12,696 nt of DNA, taken from JBCDBY01 sp039182715. Lineage in GTDB: Bacteria > Planctomycetota > PLA2. The stretch covers positions 1-12,696 of the forward strand of contig JBCDBY010000110.1 in assembly GCA_039182715.1 (NCBI GenBank), in the 5' to 3' direction. This document shows, in pieces, positions 1 to 7,046 of this stretch; within the stretch, counting starts at the first letter, position 1; the number at the start of each line of letters is the position of its first letter. Made by a program: the position numbers and the translations under genes. Under the pieces are notes generated by a model. The model did not search any database. It saw only the letters and a list, made by a program, of their open reading frames with translations, and was not told the DNA's origin.

Positions 1-576
1 CGAAGCCAGATCAAGCGTGGCCTGCGTGAGGTCGAGCGAACCGAGTCCGGTGGTGCCGAGTGGGCCGACGCATTCCACGCGGTCTACAGTCATCGCATGC
101 GCGAGCTGGGCTCGCCCGCCCACGGCGCGCGGCTCTTCCGGCGCATGCTCGAAGAGTTCCCGGAGCACGCGCGCGTCGTGGTGGTCTTCGACGGCGACGG
201 TCCGGCGGCGGCCGCCTTCCTGCTGGGGGACGGCTCGCGCACCTGCATCCCGTGGGCCTCGACGCTCTCGACCGCGATGAGCCGGGGCCTGAACATGGCG
301 CTCTACTACGAGTGTCTGCTTGTGGCCGTCCGCGACGGTTCCGCGCAGTTCGACTTCGGACGCACCACCGAGGGGAGCGGTCAGTACAAGTTCAAGATGC
401 AGTGGGGTGGCGCCCCCGTGCCGCTCCATTGGTACCGCCTCGACGCGGAGATGGCGCCGCCGGAGGAGGACACCGGCCCCGGACGCGCCATGCAGCTCGT
501 CTCCGGCACGTGGCGACGCCTGCCCCTCGGCCTGACGCGCCGGCTCGGGCCGCTCCTCGTGCGACAGTTCAGCTGA
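1..576 (+). CDS. FemAB/GNAT-like acyltransferase, XrtA/PEP-CTERM-associated type (C-terminal part)
   Basis: The frame is open from base 1 and ends at TGA 574-576, so the 5' end lies outside the window; 191 C-terminal residues are visible. The clearest landmark is FDFGRTTEGSGQYKFKMQWG at visible residues 117-136, followed closely by PLHWYR. This is typical of the C-terminal acetyltransferase-like domain of FemAB-family proteins found beside XrtA/exosortase genes. The earlier stretch (PAHGARLFRRML, then VVVVFDGDGPAAAAFLLG) fits the beta-strand/helix pattern of a GNAT fold. FemAB relatives transfer aminoacyl or acyl groups in envelope biosynthesis, but the substrate of the exosortase-linked branch is not known to me. 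The gene is followed after 76 bp by a glycosyltransferase on the same strand, which fits an EPS locus. Family assignment is fairly sure; the exosortase link is by subfamily resemblance. Confidence 0.8.
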   Translation, partial: RSQIKRGLREVERTESGGAEWADAFHAVYSHRMRELGSPAHGARLFRRMLEEFPEHARVVVVFDGDGPAAAAFLLGDGSRTCIPWASTLSTAMSRGLNMALYYECLLVAVRDGSAQFDFGRTTEGSGQYKFKMQWGGAPVPLHWYRLDAEMAPPEEDTGPGRAMQLVSGTWRRLPLGLTRRLGPLLVRQFS

Positions 577-634
577 TCGTCTCCGAGTGAATCGATCCTC
601 CTGACCGGATTGGGGACATGGGGCTATCGCGCCC

Positions 635-640
635 TAGACT
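635..640 (+). promoter_or_regulatory. possible -10 element ahead of the first glycosyltransferase
   Basis: The 76-bp gap 577-652 contains TAGACT at 635-640, a passable sigma-70-type -10. A poor -35 candidate, TTGGGG, sits at 610-615 with an over-long 19-bp spacer. A start site near 647 would leave only about 6 nt before the ATG at 653. That would agree with the absence of any Shine-Dalgarno there (GCGCCCACTTCC). Read-through from the upstream gene is equally possible. Confidence 0.22.
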
Positions 641-652
641 GCGCCCACTTCC

Positions 653-2002
653 ATGCGCATTCTTCTGGTGGCGACCTACTTCGGCCTCGACCGCGCCACC
701 GGTGCGAAGCGGGCCAACACGTTCGCGCGCTACTGGAGCCGGGCCGACGACGTCGAGGTCACTGTCCTGACGGCGCGCAAGCCCTACTACCCGCGCAACC
801 CCGAGGGCACGGTCGACTACGGCGACATCCGCGAGGTGCGCGTCTGGTGGCCCGATCCCATCGGCTGGCGCCAGCGCCTGGTGGATCGCAGGAGAGCCAA
901 AGCGCCCGCGGAGAGCGGCGGCGGTGCAGCGGAACCCGAGGCCGCTTCGAAGAGTGCGCAGCGTGGTGGACTCCTGAGGTTCCTGTCCGATGCGATGGTC
1001 ACGCCGGACCGGGAAACGATGTGGTTTCTGCCCGCGGTTCTGCGTGGTCTGTTCGTTCCGCGGCCGGACATCGTCGTGGCCACCGCCCCATCGATGTCCG
1101 GCCTCATCGTGGGCCGCTGGATCGCCCGGCTGCGACGCGTTCCATTCGTCGCCGATCTGCGCGATCCGTGGCTGACCAACCCGTTTCGTCCGGAACGAAC
1201 CGGACGTCTCGACCGCTGGGACAGACGGCTCGAGGAGTTCTGCATGCGGGGCCCGCGCGAGGTCTGGGTCACGACCGAAACGCTGCGGCACGAGCTCAAG
1301 CAGCGCGAACACGCACCGGTGACGCAGCCGATCACCGTCATCTCGAACGGATTCGACGAGGAGGAGTGGCGCTCCCTCACGCCGTCGACGTCCGAAACAA
1401 CGGCCTGCACGATCCTCCACTCCGGTTCTCTATACGGCGTGCGAACCCCGAAGCCGCTGCTCGATGACATCGCCGCGGTCGCGAGCGACGGGCAGGGTCT
1501 CGGCAAGTGCAGCTTCCGCTTCGTCGGCCCAATCGATCCGGCCATCCAGTCGGCGTGCGAGTCGTCGCTGCCCAACGACGAGCTGCACGCACGCGTCCAC
1601 TTCGAGCCGCCGCTCTCGTTCGAGGACTCGCTTCGGGCGCAACTCGCGGCCGACGTCCTGCTGCTCGTTGGACATCGGACCGAGGAGGCCTCGAGCCAGA
1701 TTCCGATGAAGCTCTATGAGTACCTGCGGGCGGGGAAGCCGATCCTCGCGCTCTTCCAGCGAAACTCCGCGGTCGCGCAGCTGGCCGCGGAGCAGCCCGA
1801 GCTGGGCATCCATCTCCTCGATCTGGACGACGCAGAGGCGCGGCGCCCCATCGTGCGCACGTTGCTCGACAAGGGCGCCGAAGGCCTGCGCGCCCCCGAC
1901 CCGTCTGCCGTCGGGAAGTACGATCGAGAAGCGCTCGCAGCCGTCGCTCTCGCGCGGCTGCGTTCGATCCACTCCCCGGACGCGGCGGCGCCTACGGCGT
2001 GA
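653..2002 (+). CDS. Glycosyltransferase, GT-B fold (GT4-like)
   Basis: The product is a 449-residue cytosolic or membrane-associated sugar transferase, close to the usual length for GT-B enzymes. The N-terminal Rossmann half opens with MRILLVATYFGLDRATGAKR (residues 1-20). It continues with VVATAPSMSGLIVG (141-154) and PFVADLRDPW (164-173), the last being a common landmark of GT4 enzymes. The linker motif ITVISNGFDEEEW is at 227-239. The donor-binding half has ILHSGSLYG (254-262), FRFVGPI (288-294) and the sugar-nucleotide signature MKLYEYLRAGKPILALF (352-368). A Gly/Ala/Glu-rich insert at about 84-103 looks like a flexible loop. No Shine-Dalgarno precedes the ATG, but the frame begins at the conserved first beta strand, so this start is likely right. 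The last 11 bp overlap the 3' end of the convergent lipoprotein gene. Donor and acceptor cannot be read from the sequence. Confidence 0.9.
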   Translation: MRILLVATYFGLDRATGAKRANTFARYWSRADDVEVTVLTARKPYYPRNPEGTVDYGDIREVRVWWPDPIGWRQRLVDRRRAKAPAESGGGAAEPEAASKSAQRGGLLRFLSDAMVTPDRETMWFLPAVLRGLFVPRPDIVVATAPSMSGLIVGRWIARLRRVPFVADLRDPWLTNPFRPERTGRLDRWDRRLEEFCMRGPREVWVTTETLRHELKQREHAPVTQPITVISNGFDEEEWRSLTPSTSETTACTILHSGSLYGVRTPKPLLDDIAAVASDGQGLGKCSFRFVGPIDPAIQSACESSLPNDELHARVHFEPPLSFEDSLRAQLAADVLLLVGHRTEEASSQIPMKLYEYLRAGKPILALFQRNSAVAQLAAEQPELGIHLLDLDDAEARRPIVRTLLDKGAEGLRAPDPSAVGKYDREALAAVALARLRSIHSPDAAAPTA

Positions 2003-4784
2003 CCGTGACCGTGATCTCGGCGTGGCCGCGGTGGAAGCTGTCGGACGCGTAGAGTCGCACCTTGAAGACGCCGGGCCGGGAGAAGACGTGCGTGGTGGCG
2101 AGACCGAACTGCAGGGCGGTTCCATCCCCAAAGTCCCAGTAGGGACGCGTCCCGCGCGGGCCGTCCTCATCGGACACCGTTCCTTCGAACGGTACTTCCT
2201 GGCCGACTCGGACCGTCATCTCGCCCTGCGTCACGGACACCTCGGGCACGCGGTTGGTCGCGCCCGTCGGGGAGGGGTTGGAGGCGCCCGTCGTGTAGCT
2301 CCGAAGATTCTTCAGGTTCACGCCGGACGGATTCGCCGAGCGGTACAGGAGAATCATGAGGCTGTCCCCGTCGAGGCTGAACACGTCCCGCGGGTCCTGC
2401 ACGCGGAACGTCACGCCCTCCAGATGCGTCACGTCGACCTCCTCGTCCGGTCGCACGACGTAGACGTAGGTTCGGGATTCACCCGGCGCAAACGACTCGG
2501 TCAGCTGTTTCCCCTTGAGCTCCGGTTCGCCGGCGTCCACCTTGCCGTTGCCGTTCGCGTCGACAAAGATCGACTCCCCGTCGAACCTCGGCGTCTTTCG
2601 CAGATAACGTGCGATTCGGAATCGAACCGCGTAGTCCCGCACGTTCTCGACGACGAAGGGAATCTCGACCTCCTTGGCGTTCACGCCAATGGCGCCGCGA
2701 TGCACGCCCTTGCCATCGCGCGTCGTCACCCGAACCAGGTTCGGACGCCGGAAGATACGGATGTTGTCGTAGTGCGTGACGTGGCCAGTCTCGGTCGGGA
2801 TGTTTCGGAACGACCGCGACTCCTGGAAGTAGACCCGGGAGAGCGTGTCGAAGTAGTTGCGGCCCGAGTCACGAATCGGGTTGTACAGACCGACGACGTT
2901 GGTCGCTCCGGTGCGCTGCGAAGAGTTCAGATCGCACGCTTCGTAGTAGTACCAGCCGTCGCCCACGTAGCGGATCGAGGCCGTCTTGAACGTGTCGGGC
3001 CAGTAGAGCGAGTTGATGTGATAGAAGTGCCAGTTGTTCTGTTCCTTCTTGTGCGACTGCCAGCGGAACACGTTGTGCCCCGCGATGTGCACGTTGGAAA
3101 GGACACGCTGGCGGTACTGGGTCGGGTCCTCACGCCAGTCGAACTGCCCCCGCTCGCCGAGGTCGACGGATGCCGGCGCGCGGAAGAACACGCCGAAGCG
3201 GTTCGCCGTGCGGGCCGCGGGGAAGTAGTTCGACATGTGCTCGCTTTGGCCCCCCGTGATGTAGAACCCGAGCCAGGGAGACGTCACGAAGTAGCTGCGG
3301 CCCGAGCCAAGCGACGCGACTTCGTCCGTGATGCCGCTGGCAAGCCCCTTGTTGATGTACGCCTTGAGGCCCATGGCTCCGGCCCCGAGCAGCGTGTAGT
3401 CGTTGGCGTCGGGCTCGGACGCGATGGTGATGCCCGGCGCGTCGTCCATGCCGCCATCGAACGTGAGAAGGAACTGTTCCGGCGTGTTCTGGCTTTCGAA
3501 GGGGAACCCGGTGAAGACGTGCAGCGCGAACGAGCGCAGCGACTTCACGCCGGCGCCGTTCTGCATGCTCAGCGTGAAGTAGTGCGTGCCGGAGACCGTC
3601 GCGGAACCCTCCAGCCGCCCGTCCTCACGCAGCGAGATCCCGTCGGGAAGCTTGCCGTCCACCAGGCTGAACGTGGCGCTGCCCGTCAAGCCCAGCGTCT
3701 TCAGCTTGTGCTCGTAGGGGCGTCCTTCGACGGCGCAATGCTCGAGCATCGGAAGCTCGTCGATGGCCGGGCCGCAAAAGAGCCGGTTCGCCCCGATGAC
3801 GGCGTAGTCCTTGGTGCCGCCCTCGGCCATCAGGACCGAGAACCGATATCCGCCGCTGGCGTTGTAGTGGTGATACTTGATCCGGTGCAGGCCGCGCTTC
3901 ACGCCGGGAATCACCGCCGACCCAGCGGGCGACTCGGGCGAAACATTGCGGGACGCCACCGGCTTGCCGTCGAACCAGAGCAGGCCCCCGTCGTCCACCT
4001 CGGCGAGCGTGAGCGACAGATCGCCGTCCTCCTCCACCCAGACCCAACCGTCGAGCACGACGGCAAGGTCGGCGACCGGAGAGCGCGCCGCAGCGAGCTT
4101 CTCCGTCAGCAGGTCCGTGGTCTTCAGCTCGCTCTCCTCGAACGCGCCCTCGACGCGGGCCACCGCCATGGGTGCCGAGTAGTCGAGACGGGTCCAGTCG
4201 AGGCGTCGTTCGACGCCGGCTCCCGCCCCGCGCACCGCGGTGAGATGCAGGCCGGGAACCATGCCGAGCCCTGCGGCCGCGTTGGCGGCCGTGGTCTCGG
4301 CATCCGGAATCGCGAGCACGTCGACGCCGGGCTCCACGATCACCATGGAGAACTCCGCCTGGCGCGTCTCCGGAGGCTCGGACGAGTCGGTCACCTGAAT
4401 GGTGAACCGATAGCGTCCGGCCGAGGCCGCCGTTCCCTCGATCACGCCGCGGGAAGCGTCCATGCTCAACCCCTCGGGCAGCGCGCCGCCCGTCAGCTCG
4501 AACACGTAAGGCGAGGAACCGCCGACCGCACGCAGCACGCGGCGCGCGCGGATGCCCCGCAGTCCGACGGCAAGCTGCGACGTCTCGAGCGTCAGCTCCG
4601 CCGGCGCTGCGGGCTCGAACGAAGTCGGTGAATCGCCGCCTTCGAAGGCGATCTCGCGGCTGCTGCTCTGGGACTCGGAATTCGTCAGATCCCGAATCTC
4701 ATCCCTCAGCTCGCAGCCGGCGAGCAGAATGAGCCCCAGCAAGTAGGTGTGCATGCCGACCCGGCAGGCGCGATTTCGACCCAT
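1992..4784 (-). CDS. Multidomain surface lipoprotein (Ig-like, PA14-like, jelly-roll-like, PKD)
   Basis: The product has 930 residues. Residues 1-24 form a lipoprotein signal peptide with an Arg-rich start, hydrophobic core LLGLILLA and lipobox LAGC (Cys24). Residue +2 is Glu, not Asp, so outer-membrane sorting is expected. Domains in order: putative Ig domain (about 65-150; GALPEGLSMD, GVIEGT); PA14-like domain (about 172-335; DDGGLLWFDGKPV, then GLHRIKYHHYN); second Ig-like domain (about 342-424; GKLPDGISL, GRLEGS); aromatic-rich region 435-680 ending HYDNIRIFRRP, like a LamG/concanavalin-type jelly roll; beta domain about 684-830 with an EF-hand-like loop DANGNGKVDAGE (D742, N744, N746, D750, E753); and a PKD domain (about 845-929; WDFGDGT at 883-889). 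AAGGA lies 9-10 nt before ATG 4784, which favours it over ATG 4754. A glycan-binding or adhesive surface role is inferred. No catalytic motif was recognised. Confidence 0.85.
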   Translation of the reverse strand: MGRNRACRVGMHTYLLGLILLAGCELRDEIRDLTNSESQSSSREIAFEGGDSPTSFEPAAPAELTLETSQLAVGLRGIRARRVLRAVGGSSPYVFELTGGALPEGLSMDASRGVIEGTAASAGRYRFTIQVTDSSEPPETRQAEFSMVIVEPGVDVLAIPDAETTAANAAAGLGMVPGLHLTAVRGAGAGVERRLDWTRLDYSAPMAVARVEGAFEESELKTTDLLTEKLAAARSPVADLAVVLDGWVWVEEDGDLSLTLAEVDDGGLLWFDGKPVASRNVSPESPAGSAVIPGVKRGLHRIKYHHYNASGGYRFSVLMAEGGTKDYAVIGANRLFCGPAIDELPMLEHCAVEGRPYEHKLKTLGLTGSATFSLVDGKLPDGISLREDGRLEGSATVSGTHYFTLSMQNGAGVKSLRSFALHVFTGFPFESQNTPEQFLLTFDGGMDDAPGITIASEPDANDYTLLGAGAMGLKAYINKGLASGITDEVASLGSGRSYFVTSPWLGFYITGGQSEHMSNYFPAARTANRFGVFFRAPASVDLGERGQFDWREDPTQYRQRVLSNVHIAGHNVFRWQSHKKEQNNWHFYHINSLYWPDTFKTASIRYVGDGWYYYEACDLNSSQRTGATNVVGLYNPIRDSGRNYFDTLSRVYFQESRSFRNIPTETGHVTHYDNIRIFRRPNLVRVTTRDGKGVHRGAIGVNAKEVEIPFVVENVRDYAVRFRIARYLRKTPRFDGESIFVDANGNGKVDAGEPELKGKQLTESFAPGESRTYVYVVRPDEEVDVTHLEGVTFRVQDPRDVFSLDGDSLMILLYRSANPSGVNLKNLRSYTTGASNPSPTGATNRVPEVSVTQGEMTVRVGQEVPFEGTVSDEDGPRGTRPYWDFGDGTALQFGLATTHVFSRPGVFKVRLYASDSFHRGHAEITVTVTP

Positions 4785-5008
4785 GTTTGTTCTTCCTTAC
4801 CGTAGCCGGAACTCTCGGAAGTCCCGACAGGAACGCATCAATGACCACCGTATTGATAGCCCAACTACGGGGCTGCGAAAGGGCCGGCCACGAAATCGTT
4901 CACGTCTGAGACATCGTCAGAGCGGCCGGTGCGCCGGTAAGCGAGCTGTTACCCCGACGAACAGCGAACGACGGCCTTGCGTTGTCGCGATCGCGCCGCT
5001 TCGTTCAG

Positions 5009-5019
5009 CCGAAGTTCGG
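5009..5019. repeat. Palindrome CCGAA-G-TTCGG
   Basis: This is a perfect inverted repeat with 5-bp arms around one base. It lies about 107 bp upstream of the -24 element of the sigma-54 promoter, a typical position for an enhancer-binding-protein site. The half-site does not match any operator I can name. Confidence 0.4.
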
Positions 5020-5043
5020 TGTCAGCCCAAGGTCGGATCGGCC

Positions 5044-5065
5044 CGGTTCGGACCCGAGGGAACCG
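5044..5065. repeat. Inverted repeat CGGTTC-10 nt-GAACCG
   Basis: It has perfect 6-bp arms (5044-5049 and 5060-5065) spaced one helical turn plus apart, centred about 71 bp upstream of the -24 element. The geometry suits a dimeric regulator; a small hairpin in transcribed RNA is the alternative. Its TTC/GAA half resembles the TTCGG/CCGAA arms of the palindrome at 5009-5019. Confidence 0.4.
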
Positions 5066-5124
5066 CAATGCAGGAAACGCGAGCGGGATTCCGAGACTGA
5101 GTTCGTCGATCGAGCACAATGACG

Positions 5125-5140
5125 GGGCACGGGAGTTGCC
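5125..5140 (+). promoter_or_regulatory. Sigma-54 (-24/-12) promoter for the ABC-transporter operon
   Basis: The sequence GGGCACGGGAGTTGCC matches the sigma-54 consensus TGGCACG-N4-TTGCW except at the first and last bases. The invariant GG (5126-5127) and GC (5138-5139) are exactly 12 bp apart. The predicted transcription start is near 5151. Such promoters need a bacterial enhancer-binding protein and ATP; the two inverted repeats upstream are candidate sites. The match, orientation and position just ahead of a gene make chance unlikely, but it has not been tested. Confidence 0.7.
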
Positions 5141-5158
5141 CAATCCTTTTCCATGCAA

Positions 5159-5164
5159 GAAAGG
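5159..5164 (+). promoter_or_regulatory. Ribosome-binding site deciding the ABC-transporter start
   Basis: GAAAGG lies 9 nt before GTG 5174. The in-frame ATG at 5153 has only CCTTTTCC upstream and would begin about 2 nt after the predicted sigma-54 transcription start. Both facts favour GTG 5174. Confidence 0.5.
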
Positions 5165-5173
5165 TCGATCCTG

Positions 5174-7021
5174 GTGGACACTTCGTCGAGCGAGAACGTA
5201 GGCGAGACGCCGCCCGCAGCCGACCGCGCCGGGGCTCGGGCCGCGAAATCGACGGGCGACGACGACGCCCGGACGGATCGGTCCAGCCCCGGAAAGCGCA
5301 AGAGTCTGCTCCAGTACCTTCGGCCGGTCCGCGCGCTCTTCTGCGTTTCACTCCTGCTGCTGATCTGTATCTCGGCCCTGACGGCCGCCAAGGCGCTGAT
5401 CAGCCAGCCGATCGTCGACGCCTTCCTCGGCGGCGAGCCGACGACGGGTGAGCTCGCCGCGCTCTGCTTCGTCGCACTCTCGATTTTCTGGCTCCAGGGG
5501 GGACTGGAGTGGGCCTACTCCGTCCTCGCCCGCATCGCCAGCGCCCGCGTCGTGCAGTCCGTGCGCTCCGAGCTGTTCAACAACCTGCTCAACCAGGGCA
5601 CCGGATTCTTCAGCACGCAGTCTTCGAGTCAGCTGGCGACCCGCATCGTCAACGACATCGCCGTGTTCGAAGTCGCCGCCATCGGCGCGATCCAGCTTCT
5701 CATCCGGGATCTCGTCACGGTCATCCTGCTGCTCGGCGTGATCTTCTTCAATAACCCCGGCCTCGCTGCCATCTGCATCGGCGTCGTGTTCCTCGCGGCC
5801 GCGATCCTGAAGTTCACGGGACGCCGGGTCCGCGCCATCGGGCGCACGGTGCAGGACAGCCTCGGGGAGATCGCGAAGAACATCACCGAGATGATCGGCG
5901 GCATCGCCGTGATCCTCGGATTCGGTCTGCGCGATCGGTGGAAGCAGGACTTCGAGGGGACCAACGAGAACTATCGGGACATGGTCATCAAGGCGCAGAA
6001 GATCAGCGCGACCTCGGTGCTGGCGCTGCAGCTCGTCGCCGGCGCGACCATCGCCACCGTCCTTTGGCTCACGGGCCAGGCCCTCCTCGCCAAGGAGATC
6101 ACCGAGGGCCAGTTCATGTCGCTCCTCGCGACGCTCTATCTGCTGCAGGCTCCCGCGCAGGGAATCCCGGGCGCGGTGAACACGATCAACCGAGGTGTCG
6201 CCGCGGGCGATCGCGCACTGGAGATTCTCGAGTTCGAGCCCGAACTGGAGTTCCCGACCGACGGCCCCCCGATCCGCACGCCGAGCGCCGGACGGGTTCA
6301 GTTCGAGCGCGTGGACTTTTCCTACGGGGCCGAACCCATTCTTCGCGACCTCTCGATCGAGATCCAGGCGGGGAAGGTCACGGTGATGGTCGGGGACAGC
6401 GGCGCCGGCAAGTCCACGGTCGCGAAACTTGCCCAGCGTTTCCACGACCCCCATGCGGGGCGGGTCACGCTGGACGGCGTGCCGCTTCCCGAACTCACCC
6501 GCGCGCAGCTCGTCGAAGCGATCTCGTACGTGGCGCAGGACGTCTTCGTCTTCGACGGGACCCTCGAGGAGAACCTGCGCATCGGCAACATGAACGCATC
6601 GATGAGCGAGCTGGATGACGCGATGCGCATCGCCTGCCTCGACGACTTCGTCGAGGAGCTCCCGAACGGGCTACGCACGGAAATCGGTGAGCGGGGCACG
6701 CGTCTGAGTGGTGGTCAGCGCCAACGGATCGCGATCGCGCGGGCCGTGCTGGCCGATACGCGCGTCCTCATCCTCGACGAGGCGACGAGCGCGCTTGACA
6801 TGGAGCTGGAGCAGCGAATTCTTCAGAACCTCGTCGATCACCGCGCCGGCCAGACCATCTTCGCCATCACCCATCGCCTCTCGCTCGCGGAGGTTGCGGA
6901 TCAGGTGATCGTCCTCAAGGACGGCGTCCTCGCCGAGTCGGGCACGGCACAGGATCTGGCGGCGGCCGGCGGCGAGTATGCGAGGCTTCAGTACGCCGCG
7001 ACCTCGAAACTCCAGCGCTGA
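5174..7021 (+). CDS. ABC exporter half-transporter (fused TMD-NBD, MsbA/PglK-like)
   Basis: The product has 615 residues from GTG 5174, or 622 if ATG 5153 is used, normal for the MsbA/lipid-exporter class. A polar N-terminal tail of about 40 residues precedes KRKSLLQYLRPVRALF and hydrophobic segments that include LLLLICISALTAAKAL, LIRDLVTVILLLGVIFF, AAICIGVVFLAAAIL and VLALQLVAGATIATVLWL. These fit a six-helix type IV exporter domain. The C-terminal nucleotide-binding domain is complete: Walker A GDSGAGKST (407-415), Q-loop YVAQD (Gln455), signature LSGGQRQR (511-518), Walker B VLILDE (531-536), D-loop SALD and H-loop ITHR (His567). A homodimer in the inner membrane would use ATP to flip a lipid-linked substrate. 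Being first in an operon with sugar genes, it is probably a lipid-linked oligosaccharide flippase, but MsbA-type lipid or peptide export cannot be excluded. It is driven by the sigma-54 promoter. Confidence 0.92.
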   Translation: MDTSSSENVGETPPAADRAGARAAKSTGDDDARTDRSSPGKRKSLLQYLRPVRALFCVSLLLLICISALTAAKALISQPIVDAFLGGEPTTGELAALCFVALSIFWLQGGLEWAYSVLARIASARVVQSVRSELFNNLLNQGTGFFSTQSSSQLATRIVNDIAVFEVAAIGAIQLLIRDLVTVILLLGVIFFNNPGLAAICIGVVFLAAAILKFTGRRVRAIGRTVQDSLGEIAKNITEMIGGIAVILGFGLRDRWKQDFEGTNENYRDMVIKAQKISATSVLALQLVAGATIATVLWLTGQALLAKEITEGQFMSLLATLYLLQAPAQGIPGAVNTINRGVAAGDRALEILEFEPELEFPTDGPPIRTPSAGRVQFERVDFSYGAEPILRDLSIEIQAGKVTVMVGDSGAGKSTVAKLAQRFHDPHAGRVTLDGVPLPELTRAQLVEAISYVAQDVFVFDGTLEENLRIGNMNASMSELDDAMRIACLDDFVEELPNGLRTEIGERGTRLSGGQRQRIAIARAVLADTRVLILDEATSALDMELEQRILQNLVDHRAGQTIFAITHRLSLAEVADQVIVLKDGVLAESGTAQDLAAAGGEYARLQYAATSKLQR

Positions 7022-7046
7022 GCAGGAGATCGGATCAAGCGGAACG

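Larger units (their letters stand above)
4785..5124. other. Divergent intergenic region with inverted repeats
   Basis: This gap separates the leftward lipoprotein gene from the rightward ABC-transporter operon. No convincing gene lies in it; the open frames crossing it are unrelated to any family I recognise. On the minus strand it holds the lipoprotein ribosome site (AAGGA, about 4794-4798) and a weak -10-like TATCAA (plus-strand 4853-4858) with no good -35. A small hairpin, AGCCC-7 nt-GGGCT, spans 4858-4874 over that point. Further right are two clean inverted repeats (5009-5019 and 5044-5065) that sit upstream of the sigma-54 promoter at the distance where activators usually bind. Confidence 0.6.

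Noticed and set aside
569..1420. 283-codon open frame on the - strand
   Set aside because: It is antisense to the first glycosyltransferase and has no motif or supporting start signal.
1716..4631. 971-codon open frame on the + strand
   Set aside because: It lies antisense to the lipoprotein gene, whose product has a signal peptide and several recognisable domains. The + product is Arg/Val/His-rich with no motif, typical of a GC-rich antisense shadow.
4747..5100. 117-codon + frame in the intergenic gap
   Set aside because: It starts inside the lipoprotein signal peptide region and crosses the likely regulatory sites; the product is Arg-rich and featureless.
5348..6454. 368-codon open frame on the - strand
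   Set aside because: It is antisense to the ABC transporter membrane domain. The product is highly charged and looks like a reverse-complement artefact.
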